Shown here piece after piece: positions 17,659 to 25,254 of a stretch of DNA of 57,289 nucleotides. The translations under genes and the position numbers were made by a program. The stretch is taken from NCBI RefSeq assembly GCF_018614775.1, contig NZ_JAGGOF010000107.1:1-57289 (forward strand), in the 5' to 3' direction. The notes below the pieces were generated by a model. That model was not told the origin of the DNA. It saw nothing but the letters and a program-made list of their open reading frames with translations, and did no database searches. This DNA is from Pseudomonas fluorescens. GTDB lineage: Bacteria > Pseudomonadota > Gammaproteobacteria > Pseudomonadales > Pseudomonadaceae. How positions within the stretch are numbered: position 1 is the first letter of the stretch; every line of letters starts with the position of its first letter.

Positions 17659-18255
17659 TCAGTCCTCGGTTTTTGGCGTGGTGGTGTCGGCATCGTGCAG
17701 ATGACGGGACAGGTAGATGCCCTGGCCGATCAGGAACAACAGCGTCATGCCCAGGCTGCCGAAGACTTTGAAGTCGACCCAGTAATCCTGGAACGTGAAC
17801 GCAACGAACAGGTTGGCCGCACCGCAGAACAGGAAAAAGGCGATCCAGGCGATGTTCAGCCGGGTCCAGATCACGTCCGGCAGGCTCAGGGCGTGGCCCA
17901 TGATGCGCTTGATCAGCAGGCTGTCACCGATGAAATGGCTGCCGATAAAGGCCAGGGCGAACAACCAGTTGACCACCGGGGCTTTCCACTTGAGGAAGGT
18001 TTCGCTGTGGAAGGCCAGGGTCAGGCTGCCGAACACCAGGCAGGCGATCAGGGTCAGCCACTGGCTCTTCTCCAGTTTGCGCTGGGAGATGAACAGTGCG
18101 CCGTAGACCACCAGGGAGCTGATGATCAGCACCGCAGTGGCGCTGTAGATACCGCCTACCGTCAAGGAATGACCGGCGATGTCCACGGTTCGAGGGTCCA
18201 GTTTGTAGACGACGAAAAACAGCAGCAGCGGGATGAAGTCGATGAATTGTTTCAC
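17659..18255 (-). CDS. yciB: Inner-membrane septation protein YciB
   Basis: The start is the GTG at 18255 giving MKQFIDFIPLLLFFVVYKLD, the invariant family N-terminus; the longer open frame continues upstream across the divergent PHP gene and is not real. The 198-residue product has about five hydrophobic spans, including HSETFLKWKAPVVNWLFALA and FLFCGAANLFVAFTFQDYWVDFKVFG (read in parts), which are typical of YciB/IspZ. It acts in cell envelope integrity and septation. The promoter is shared with the divergent PHP gene (87-base gap). Confidence 0.93.
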   Translation of the reverse strand: MKQFIDFIPLLLFFVVYKLDPRTVDIAGHSLTVGGIYSATAVLIISSLVVYGALFISQRKLEKSQWLTLIACLVFGSLTLAFHSETFLKWKAPVVNWLFALAFIGSHFIGDSLLIKRIMGHALSLPDVIWTRLNIAWIAFFLFCGAANLFVAFTFQDYWVDFKVFGSLGMTLLFLIGQGIYLSRHLHDADTTTPKTED

Positions 18256-18342
18256 AATGGCAGCCAGAAGCAGGATGTGGCGGCATAATAACAAACATCC
18301 TTGGCCGCGATAGGGCCAGCTGATTTGAGGTAACAAACTCTC

Positions 18343-19206
18343 GTGAATGTTGATTTGCACTGCCACAGCACGGCCTCCGATGGCGCCCTGGCGCCTGCGG
18401 TTCTGGTGGCGCGGGCGTTCGAGCACGGCGTGCGAGTCCTGGCCCTGACCGACCATGACACCCTCGAAGGCCTCGACGAGGCCCGTAGCGCTGCGACCGC
18501 GTTGGGCATGCAACTGGTCAATGGGGTCGAGCTGTCCTGCACTTGGGGTGGCGCAACCATTCATGTGCTGGGCTATGGTTTTGATATAAATGCACCGGCG
18601 CTGGTCCAGGCCATCGCGCAACTGCACGATGGCCGCTGGCTACGCGCTGAAGAAATCAGCCGCAAACTGGCCGTCAAGGGCATGCCCGGTGCGCTGGACG
18701 GCGCCCGGCAGGTCCAGCAGGAACTGGGCGACAGCGGCAACGCACCGGCCCGGCCACACTTTGCCGACTGGATGGTGCGCGAAGGGTTCGTCAAGGACCG
18801 CGCCGAAGCGTTCCGCAAATGGTTGGGGGCCGGCAAGCTGGGGGACGTCAAGCAGCACTGGCCGACGCTGGAAGAAACCGTCGAGACCCTGCGAGCCGCT
18901 GGCGCCTGGGTCAGCCTGGCGCATCCGTGGCACTATGATTTCACCCGCAGCAAGCGCCGCCGCCTGGTCGCCGACTATATTCAAGCAGGGGGCCATGCCA
19001 TCGAGGTGGTCAACGGCCATCAGCCGGCCGAGCAGGTCGGCAGCCTGGCGATCCTGGCCCGTGAGTTCGGCCTGCTGGTGACTGCCGGCAGTGATTTCCA
19101 TGTTCCCGGGGGCTGGTCCGAGATCGGCGAATATCGCCCGTTGCCGGAAGATCTGCCACCACTATGGTGTAGATTCAAACATGATCCCGTTACCGCCGCC
19201 GTCTGA
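18343..19206 (+). CDS. PHP-domain phosphoesterase (YciV/RNase AM type)
   Basis: The start is a GTG at 18343 (MNVDLHCHSTASDG) with a TTGAGG site upstream. The 287-residue protein shows all PHP metal motifs: DLHCHSTASDG, LTDHDTLEGL, ELSC, AHPWHYD and GSDFHVPG. E. coli YciV (RNase AM) removes 5' nucleotides from short RNA and 3',5'-nucleotide bisphosphates. It is first in a plus-strand run with yciO, scpA and scpB, and diverges from yciB. Confidence 0.9.
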   Translation: MNVDLHCHSTASDGALAPAVLVARAFEHGVRVLALTDHDTLEGLDEARSAATALGMQLVNGVELSCTWGGATIHVLGYGFDINAPALVQAIAQLHDGRWLRAEEISRKLAVKGMPGALDGARQVQQELGDSGNAPARPHFADWMVREGFVKDRAEAFRKWLGAGKLGDVKQHWPTLEETVETLRAAGAWVSLAHPWHYDFTRSKRRRLVADYIQAGGHAIEVVNGHQPAEQVGSLAILAREFGLLVTAGSDFHVPGGWSEIGEYRPLPEDLPPLWCRFKHDPVTAAV

Positions 19207-19219
19207 ACAGGTAGAACAC

Positions 19220-19849
19220 GTGAGTCAATTTTTCCAGATTCATCCGGAAAACCCGCAAGCGCGCCTGATCAAACAGGCTGTCGAAATCATCCGCAGTGGT
19301 GGGGTGGTGGTCTATCCGACCGACTCCGCCTACGCCATTGGCTGCCAGATCGGTGACAAGAATGCCGTTGAGCGGGTCAGGCGCCTGCGTCAACTGGACG
19401 ACAAGCACAACTTTGCATTGATCTGCAGCGACCTGTCGCAGCTTGGGCTGTTCGCCAAGATCGACACGGGCACTTTCCGCCTGCTCAAGGCTCACTTGCC
19501 CGGGCCGTACACCTTTATTCTCAACGCCACGCGGGAAGTCCCGCGGCTGTTGCTGCACCCGAAAAAACGCACCATCGGCCTGCGGGTACCGAGCCATCCC
19601 ATCGCCCTGGCGCTGCTGGCCGAGTTGGGGGAACCGTTGATGAGCGTGTCGCTGATCATGCCCGGTGACACCGAGCCGCTGACCGACCCCTACGAGATTC
19701 GCCAGTTGCTCGAACATCAGGTCGAACTGATCATTGACGGCGGTTTTGGCGGCCTGAAGGCCTCCACCGTGATCAACCTGGCCGACGGCGAGCCGCAGGT
19801 GGTGCGTGTCGGCTGCGGTGATCCGGCCCCGTTCATGGCCGAGGCCTGA
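19220..19849 (+). CDS. yciO: YciO-family Sua5/YrdC-like protein
   Basis: Starts at the GTG at 19220 (MSQFFQIHPENPQ), which matches the E. coli YciO start; the longer open frame would overlap the PHP gene. The 209-residue protein has the YrdC fold motifs VVVYPTDSAYAIGC, LPGPYTFILNATREVPR and TIGLRVPSHPIA. YrdC/Sua5 makes threonylcarbamoyl-AMP for tRNA t6A; YciO is a paralogue with weaker activity. It lies between the PHP gene (13 bases) and scpA (directly adjoining). Confidence 0.92.
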   Translation: MSQFFQIHPENPQARLIKQAVEIIRSGGVVVYPTDSAYAIGCQIGDKNAVERVRRLRQLDDKHNFALICSDLSQLGLFAKIDTGTFRLLKAHLPGPYTFILNATREVPRLLLHPKKRTIGLRVPSHPIALALLAELGEPLMSVSLIMPGDTEPLTDPYEIRQLLEHQVELIIDGGFGGLKASTVINLADGEPQVVRVGCGDPAPFMAEA

Positions 19850-20680
19850 ATGTCCGCGGTGCAAACCCCCGTGGAAAACCCGGACAGCCAGGCGGGCGCG
19901 CAACAGGAACTGCCGTTCGCCATGGTCTATGGCCAGGCGGTCCTGGAAATGCCCCTGGACCTGTACATCCCGCCCGATGCCCTGGAAGTGTTCCTCGAAG
20001 CCTTCGAGGGCCCGCTCGACCTGCTGCTGTACCTGATTCGCAAACAGAACATCAACATCCTCGACATTCCCGTGGCGGAAATCACCCGCCAATACATGGG
20101 CTATGTCGAGCTGATGCAGTCGGTGCGCCTGGAACTGGCGGCCGAATACCTGGTGATGGCGGCCATGCTCGCCGAGATCAAGTCGCGGATGCTGTTGCCA
20201 CGCTCGGCGGCGGTCGAGGAAGAAGAAGACGACCCGCGCGCCGAACTGATTCGCCGCTTGCAGGAATACGAGCGCTTCAAGGCTGCCGCGGAAGGCATCG
20301 ACGGCTTGAGCCGGGTCGGGCGCGATGTAGTGGTGCCCAAGTTGGATGCGCCCGAGGCCAGGGCCCGCAAGTTGCTGCCGGATGTCAGCCTGGAAGAGTT
20401 GCTGATGTCCATGGCCGAGGTCCTGCGCCGGGGCGACATGTTTGAAAGTCACCAGGTCAGCCGCGAAGCATTGTCCACCCGCGAGCGCATGAGCGACGTG
20501 CTGGAACGGCTCAAGGGCGGCGGCTTTGTGCCGTTCGTCGAGCTGTTCACCGCCGAGGAAGGACGCTTGGGCGTGGTGGTGACCTTTATGGCGGTGTTGG
20601 AATTGGTCAAGGAATCCTTGGTCGAGCTGGTGCAGAATGAGCCGTTCGCAGCGATCCACGTGCGGGCACGAGCCGAATAA
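19850..20680 (+). CDS. scpA: Segregation and condensation protein A
   Basis: The ATG follows the yciO stop directly. The 276-residue kleisin begins the conserved part at FEGPLDLLLYLIRKQNINILDIPVAEITRQYM (read in parts, residues about 48-80) and ends in a winged-helix-like region (FVPFVELFTAEEGRLGVVVTFMAVLEL). ScpA bridges SMC heads in chromosome condensation, together with ScpB from the next gene. The N-terminal 45 residues are a variable extension common in pseudomonads. Confidence 0.95.
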   Translation: MSAVQTPVENPDSQAGAQQELPFAMVYGQAVLEMPLDLYIPPDALEVFLEAFEGPLDLLLYLIRKQNINILDIPVAEITRQYMGYVELMQSVRLELAAEYLVMAAMLAEIKSRMLLPRSAAVEEEEDDPRAELIRRLQEYERFKAAAEGIDGLSRVGRDVVVPKLDAPEARARKLLPDVSLEELLMSMAEVLRRGDMFESHQVSREALSTRERMSDVLERLKGGGFVPFVELFTAEEGRLGVVVTFMAVLELVKESLVELVQNEPFAAIHVRARAE

Positions 20681-20691
20681 CGAGCAAATCA

Positions 20692-21630
20692 ATGAACCTG
20701 ACTGAACCCCGCGAGCTTGCCCCCTTGCTTGAAGCTTTCCTGTTGGCCTCGGGAAAGCCGCAATCGATGGAGCGCCTGTTCGAACTCTTCGAGGAAGGCG
20801 AGCGGCCTGAGCCGGCCGTGTTCAAGAAAGCCCTGACGCTGCTGGGTAAATCCTGCGAGGGGCGGGCGTTTGAGCTCAAGGAAGTGGCCTCCGGGTATCG
20901 CCTGCAGATCCGCGAGAAATTCGCGCCGTGGGTCGGCCGGCTGTGGGAGGAGCGGCCGCAGCGCTATTCCCGCGCCATGCTCGAAACCATGGCGTTGATC
21001 GCCTACCGCCAACCGATCACCCGGGGCGAGATCGAAGATGTGCGGGGCGTGGCGGTCAACAGCCACATCGTCAAGACACTGCTGGAGCGGGAGTGGATTC
21101 GCGTCGTTGGCTATCGCGATGTGCCGGGCAAACCGGCGATGTTCGCCACCACCAAGGCCTTTCTCGATCACTTCAACCTGAAGAACCTGGATGACCTGCC
21201 GCCCTTGGCCGAGCTGCGGGAGATCGAGCCCGAACCCATGTTGGAGTTCGACGACGCGCCGGTGCCCCAGGGTCTGCAGGAACTGGCCGACGCCAGCGCC
21301 GAGCCGGAGGAACCCAAGGAAGAGACCAGTTTCCATTCGTTGCTGCTGGAGTTGGACACCATGGAGGAGGGGCTCAAGACCGACTTCGACGATTTGCTGC
21401 GTGACGAGCCGCGTACTGAAGACCTGGCCCCTGACCGTGAAATTGAACCTGCGGTCGAGCCCGAGGAAGACATCCTCGGTGTTGCCCAAGCCCGGGAGAA
21501 ACTGCTGGCCGCTGTCGCTGCCCTTGAACCGCGCGAGCCCGAGCCCGAGCCTGAACTGAGCGATGAAGAAGCGGAGGCCCGGGCGTTGGCCGAAGCGATC
21601 GAGAATGAGCGTCGCCAGTTTGATGATTGA
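20692..21630 (+). CDS. scpB: Segregation and condensation protein B
   Basis: The 312-residue product has two winged-helix domains (LAPLLEAFLLASGKPQSMER to about residue 170; ALIAYRQPITRGEIEDVRGV is the signature of the second) and a long acidic C-terminal tail (about residues 190-312, rich in Glu and Pro) that is typical of the Pseudomonas form. ScpB dimers bind ScpA in the SMC complex. It is 11 bases after scpA. The tail is likely disordered. Confidence 0.95.
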   Translation: MNLTEPRELAPLLEAFLLASGKPQSMERLFELFEEGERPEPAVFKKALTLLGKSCEGRAFELKEVASGYRLQIREKFAPWVGRLWEERPQRYSRAMLETMALIAYRQPITRGEIEDVRGVAVNSHIVKTLLEREWIRVVGYRDVPGKPAMFATTKAFLDHFNLKNLDDLPPLAELREIEPEPMLEFDDAPVPQGLQELADASAEPEEPKEETSFHSLLLELDTMEEGLKTDFDDLLRDEPRTEDLAPDREIEPAVEPEEDILGVAQAREKLLAAVAALEPREPEPEPELSDEEAEARALAEAIENERRQFDD

Positions 21631-21639
21631 TCTGCCTTT

Positions 21640-21727
21640 GTGGGAGCGAGCCTGCTCGCGATAGCGGTCGTTCAGCTTGCATCGATGTTGGATAGGCTGC
21701 CGTCATCGCGAGCAGGCTCGCTCCCAC
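21640..21727. repeat. Inverted pair of REP elements
   Basis: GTGGGAGCGAGCCTGCTCGC begins at 21640, and the inverted copy ends CTCCCAC at 21727. It sits between scpB and rluB, ten bases after the scpB stop, so it may form a 3' structure on the scpB message. Confidence 0.9.
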
Positions 21728-21916
21728 AGGGGGAATGCAGGGCGGTTTACCACCGATCAGCGGAAAACCCACTGAACGTCCATCCATCAGCTAGTCTCTG
21801 ATGCGCAAACGCCTCAACGGGCGTATGATTCGCGACCCTTTGGCGATCCCTTCGCCGAAGACCTGTTTTCAAAGCGTCAGGCCACGCCTGGCCGACCACA
21901 CCGGGAGGTGCCCAGA

Positions 21917-23152
21917 ATGAAAGACCAAGACCCCAACGACAGCCAGGAAATCGGCCCAGCCGGCGAGAAACTGCAAAAAGTCCTCGCCCGTATCGGCGTC
22001 GGTTCGCGCCGTGACGTGGAAACCTGGATTACCCAGGGCCGCATCAAGGTCAACGGCAAAGATGCCACCTTGGGCCTGCGTGTCGACATGCACGACGCCA
22101 TCACCATCGATGGCAAGGTGATCAAGCGTGAAGAGGCCGCCGAAACGGTGCGCCGCGTGATCATGTACAACAAGCCCGACGGCGAGATCTGCACCCGTGA
22201 CGACCCGGAAGGCCGCCCGACCGTGTTCGACAAGATGCCGCGTCCCAAAGAAGGCCGCTGGATCAACATCGGTCGCCTCGACATCAACACCACCGGCCTG
22301 TTGATGTTCACCACCGACGGTGAGTTGGCCAACCGGCTGATGCACCCGTCCTACGAGATGGACCGCGAATACGCCGTGCGTGTGCGTGGCGAAGTCGATG
22401 ACGAGATGATCGAGCGCCTGAAGGCCGGCGTCGTGCTGGAAGACGGTCCGGCGCGTTTCACCGACATCAAGCAGGCGCCTGGTGGTGAAGGTTTCAACCA
22501 TTGGTACCACTGCGTGGTGATGGAAGGCCGTAACCGTGAGGTACGCCGCCTGTGGGAATCCCAGGGGTTGGTGGTCAGCCGTCTGAAGCGCGTGCGTTTC
22601 GGCCCGGTGTTCCTCAACTCCGACCTGCCGATGGGCCGCTGGCGCGAAATGAGCCAGTACGAAGTCGACATCCTGGCGGCCGAGGTGGGCCTCAAGCCTG
22701 TGGCGATGCCGCAGATGACCGCCAAGAGCAAGGACAAGCTGGAACGCATGCAGCGCAAGTCCTCGCGTCCGATGGGCAAGACCGAGCGCGTGCGTACGCT
22801 GCGTCCGGCTGCCGAGGGTGCAGCGACTGGCCCACGTCCCTCCCGTGAGCCGCAGATCGAAGGCGAACGTCCGGCCCGCAAGCCGGCCGCTCGCCCGGAC
22901 GGCGAGCGCGGTCCGCGCACGCCACGTCCGGCCAACGGTCGGACTGAACGTGGCGAAGGTCGTGGTGCGCCCGCTGGCCGCGGTACGCCAGTGGCCGATC
23001 GTCCAGCCGACACCAAGCGTCCGGCCAAGCCGGCGCCGAAGAAACGCCCGGGCATCGTCCTGGTCGATCGCGACGCGCCCTCGGGCAAGCGCCGTGGCGC
23101 ACCGGCCGGTTCCGGCCAGCGTCCGGGGTTCGGGCGTCGTAAGCCGGAGTGA
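21917..23152 (+). CDS. rluB: 23S rRNA pseudouridine synthase B (RluB)
   Basis: The ATG at 21917 has a GGGAGG site eight bases before it; an in-frame GTG nine bases earlier overlaps that site. The 411-residue enzyme has an S4 RNA-binding domain (GEKLQKVLARIGVGSRRDVE) and the RsuA/RluB catalytic motif GRLDINTTGLLMFTTDGEL with the nucleophilic Asp. It modifies U2605 (E. coli numbering) of 23S rRNA. A long Arg/Pro/Lys-rich tail of about 140 residues follows the catalytic domain, longer than in E. coli. It is followed by a strong terminator. Confidence 0.93.
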   Translation: MKDQDPNDSQEIGPAGEKLQKVLARIGVGSRRDVETWITQGRIKVNGKDATLGLRVDMHDAITIDGKVIKREEAAETVRRVIMYNKPDGEICTRDDPEGRPTVFDKMPRPKEGRWINIGRLDINTTGLLMFTTDGELANRLMHPSYEMDREYAVRVRGEVDDEMIERLKAGVVLEDGPARFTDIKQAPGGEGFNHWYHCVVMEGRNREVRRLWESQGLVVSRLKRVRFGPVFLNSDLPMGRWREMSQYEVDILAAEVGLKPVAMPQMTAKSKDKLERMQRKSSRPMGKTERVRTLRPAAEGAATGPRPSREPQIEGERPARKPAARPDGERGPRTPRPANGRTERGEGRGAPAGRGTPVADRPADTKRPAKPAPKKRPGIVLVDRDAPSGKRRGAPAGSGQRPGFGRRKPE

Positions 23153-23185
23153 GGCAGCTGTGAGTTTCTAGCTGCAAGCTGCAAG

Positions 23186-23221
23186 AAAAAACGCCAACCG
23201 TAGGGTTGGCGTTTTTTTTTG
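23186..23221 (+). terminator. Rho-independent terminator of rluB
   Basis: Arms ACGCCAACC and GGTTGGCGT around a GTAG loop, followed by a run of nine or more T. An A-run on the other side may let it work weakly in reverse. Confidence 0.95.
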
Positions 23222-23250
23222 TTCGGCTTAGGTGATGTGGGGCAGCTTAG

Positions 23251-23350
23251 ACCGCTATCGCGAGCAGGCTCGCTCCCACAGTTGATTTTCAGTGGATGAA
23301 GCATTTGTGTCCGGCGCCATTCCCCTGTGGGAGCGAGCCTGCTCGCGATG
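23251..23350. repeat. Pair of REP elements, reversed relative orientation
   Basis: A reverse REP copy (CGCGAGCAGGCTCGCTCCCA) at 23259-23280 comes first, and the forward copy GTGGGAGCGAGCCTGCTCGC begins at 23327. The order is opposite to the other pairs in the window. It lies between rluB and the M29-like gene. Confidence 0.88.
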
Positions 23351-23423
23351 AGGCCAGCAGCCCAGCCCCTTTCTTCCAGCCTCCCCTCGCTTGCCGCTTG
23401 AAGCTTGCCCCTCAAAGCTGCCC

Positions 23424-24389
23424 CTAAAACACAAACCGCCCATCAAACATCGCTTCATCATCCAGCGCCAGCACACCGCTCTCGAAGATCAGGTCCAGGT
23501 GATGACTGCCCTTGGCCCCGCCGCCGAGCCCCAGGTGCAGGCCGCAATGGCGCTCCTCGAAACCGGCGTTGCGGGCATACAGGCTCTTGACCCCTTCGTT
23601 GGTGCCGATCCCCAACTCTTCGATACGCCGGTTGGACGGGTTAGCGTCCAGGTACTTGTTGAAATCGTGTTCCAGGCCCGGCACGTCGGTGGCGATTTTC
23701 TGGATGGTGGAGTCTTTGATCCACAGCTCCAGCGGCGATTGCAGCACGCCGTATTTGCGCGCAAACGGAATGGTGCTGAGGAACGTGCCGACGAATTTCA
23801 CCCGGCCATTGATGGTGTCGCTGTGGGTGGCGATTTCCCCGGGCGCCAGGTCGTAGTTGCCGACGCCGTTGATGTCGGTCCATTTTTTCACGCTGCCCAG
23901 GGCCGTGTCGAAATACGAGCCGTGGTCATCCTGGAAACTCAACGTCGTCGCTTGGGACATGCGCCGGATCAGGTGACTGTTGAGCCCGGCGATCCGTTGG
24001 GGGATGACGCTGAACGTGTCGTAGAAATAGTCGCCGTAGTCTTTGAACAGCAGCGATTTCTTCCAGTTGTCCGCCATCACGCCTTGCAGCGCGCGGACAA
24101 AGTCCGGGCCGTCGGGGCGTGGGTTGGGCAGGGTGGAAGAGTCGTAGAAGAAAATGTACAGATCGCTGTCGGCAATGGCCTTGGACAGGTGCTCCGTGGG
24201 TTCAAGGTCCAGACGCATGGCGTTGAACCGGAAAGGTGATCCGCTGCCAGCCTGTTCGGCGATGGCGCCGGTCAGCGCCTCGTAGTCGGCGGTATGACCG
24301 AGCAACACCTTGGCGGGCTGGATGCCGGCCAGGGCAGGGTGGTGTTCGAGGTAGTAAAGGAAATGTGAGATGGCTCGTTGTGTGTCCAT
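23424..24389 (-). CDS. M29 aminopeptidase-like metalloprotein
   Basis: I chose the ATG at 24389 (MDTQRAISHFLYYLEHH), preceded by a GGGAAGA site. The 321-residue product has the late metal-ligand pattern of the AmpS/aminopeptidase T fold: acidic GEIATHSD, IEELGIGTNEG, then ERHCGLHLGLGG and SHHLDLIF (the HxD pair). This fold also includes 2,5-dihydroxypyridine dioxygenase, so peptidase activity is not certain. It follows a 45-residue peptide gene on the same strand, with a hairpin terminator between them, an arrangement typical of a modified peptide and its processing enzyme. I do not know a named function; the substrate may be that peptide. Confidence 0.75.
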   Translation of the reverse strand: MDTQRAISHFLYYLEHHPALAGIQPAKVLLGHTADYEALTGAIAEQAGSGSPFRFNAMRLDLEPTEHLSKAIADSDLYIFFYDSSTLPNPRPDGPDFVRALQGVMADNWKKSLLFKDYGDYFYDTFSVIPQRIAGLNSHLIRRMSQATTLSFQDDHGSYFDTALGSVKKWTDINGVGNYDLAPGEIATHSDTINGRVKFVGTFLSTIPFARKYGVLQSPLELWIKDSTIQKIATDVPGLEHDFNKYLDANPSNRRIEELGIGTNEGVKSLYARNAGFEERHCGLHLGLGGGAKGSHHLDLIFESGVLALDDEAMFDGRFVF

Positions 24390-24434
24390 GCTTATTCTTC
24401 CCTGACAGATGTAGTGAGCTTCCATGACAACGGC

Positions 24435-24472
24435 AAAAAGTGGCGGAGTCGACCGGCCGGACCGCCTCCGCC
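24435..24472 (-). terminator. Attenuator-like terminator between peptide gene and M29 gene
   Basis: On the minus strand GGCGGAG (24472-24466) pairs with CTCCGCC (24448-24442), with a further palindrome (CCGGCCGG) inside the loop, followed by ACTTTTTG. It would end most transcripts after the peptide gene, letting part read on into the M29-like gene. Confidence 0.65.
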
Positions 24473-24481
24473 GGGCTGTGC

Positions 24482-24619
24482 CTACAGAGGCCACATCGCC
24501 GTGCCGAACGGAACGACCGCGTCGGCTTGCATCATTTCAACAGCGGCTTCATGGGTTGGCGCTTCAAACCATTCGTCCAGTTGCAGTTCGGTTTCCAAGT
24601 CTTTGTCCAGTGCTTGCAT
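24482..24619 (-). CDS. 45-residue peptide, candidate RiPP-like precursor
   Basis: The frame starts at ATG 24619 with a strong TAGGAGATTCACT site and stops at 24484-24482. The product is acidic in its first two thirds (MQALDKDLETELQLDEWFEA) and ends in a hydrophobic, aromatic C-terminus (VVPFGTAMWPL). Such an acidic leader-like part and short distinct tail are typical of ribosomal peptide precursors, although no family is recognised. The downstream terminator and M29-like gene fit that idea. It could instead be an ordinary small protein; the strong ribosome binding site makes it very likely to be translated. Confidence 0.65.
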   Translation of the reverse strand: MQALDKDLETELQLDEWFEAPTHEAAVEMMQADAVVPFGTAMWPL

Positions 24620-25254
24620 AGTGAATCTCCTAGATGACTTTTACGGAAAAAGCGGGTCGATGCGGCGATTGAAACTGGCCGCAAACGGCCCCGCAAAACT
24701 TGTCGGCACGATGCCTTGGCAAGTTCCTGAGAACCTAGTCGAGGGTTTTTTAGAAGGCAAAAAAATATTTTATTTTTTTAAAATGAACTTTTTGTTCTAT
24801 TTTTGCCGGCTTTTTTTTGCCTGTATAAACAAATGGCTGGCGGGTTTATTCATTAGCAAGCTTCCTACCGTCAATTTCCAGACAGATGACAGAAAATTCC
24901 TACATGGAAAAAATGCGTTACGCGCTGTAAAGAAATACTGACGAAAAGCATGCCCGCACTCGGTCCGAAACGGCCCTTCATGTGAATGTAAGAAAAAGCT
25001 TCCAGTAGGCTCTCTGAGCGTCGTGTCAGTGGGTGCTGGCTGGCTTGTTTCCAATCCATGGGGAGGTTCAGATGCACCCCATGCCTTGTAAGGGTGTCTG
25101 GCAGCGCAAGGGCAGCGGTGTACAATGCGCCCCGCGTTTTACTGTGACCCTTCGCGTACCCACGCACTTTCAAGGCTATCCGCCTTGTTCACTCCGCCAC
25201 GCCACAAGCGTGTCGGGTTCGATTTCGTCACAGATAAAAACAAACAGGTGACGC
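24620..25254. other. 635-base divergent intergenic region
   Basis: This separates the minus-strand peptide gene from aroP and should hold both promoters. Around 24735-24840 it is strikingly AT-rich, with A- and T-runs, unlike its surroundings. Open frames here show no family or ribosome binding site. The 3' part (25130-25250) is a plausible aroP leader, with an AGGTG site just before its ATG. No regulator box was identified. Confidence 0.5.

Noticed and set aside
19190..20692. 500-codon minus-strand open frame
   Set aside because: Antisense of yciO and scpA; low-complexity and without a ribosome binding site.
24700..24735. Possible sigma-54 promoter (GGCACG then TTGG)
   Set aside because: The -12 element is imperfect and it points away from the peptide gene.
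24378..24941. 187-codon plus-strand frame through the peptide gene
   Set aside because: Starts inside the M29-like gene and runs across the AT-rich block; the opposite-strand peptide has the good ribosome site.
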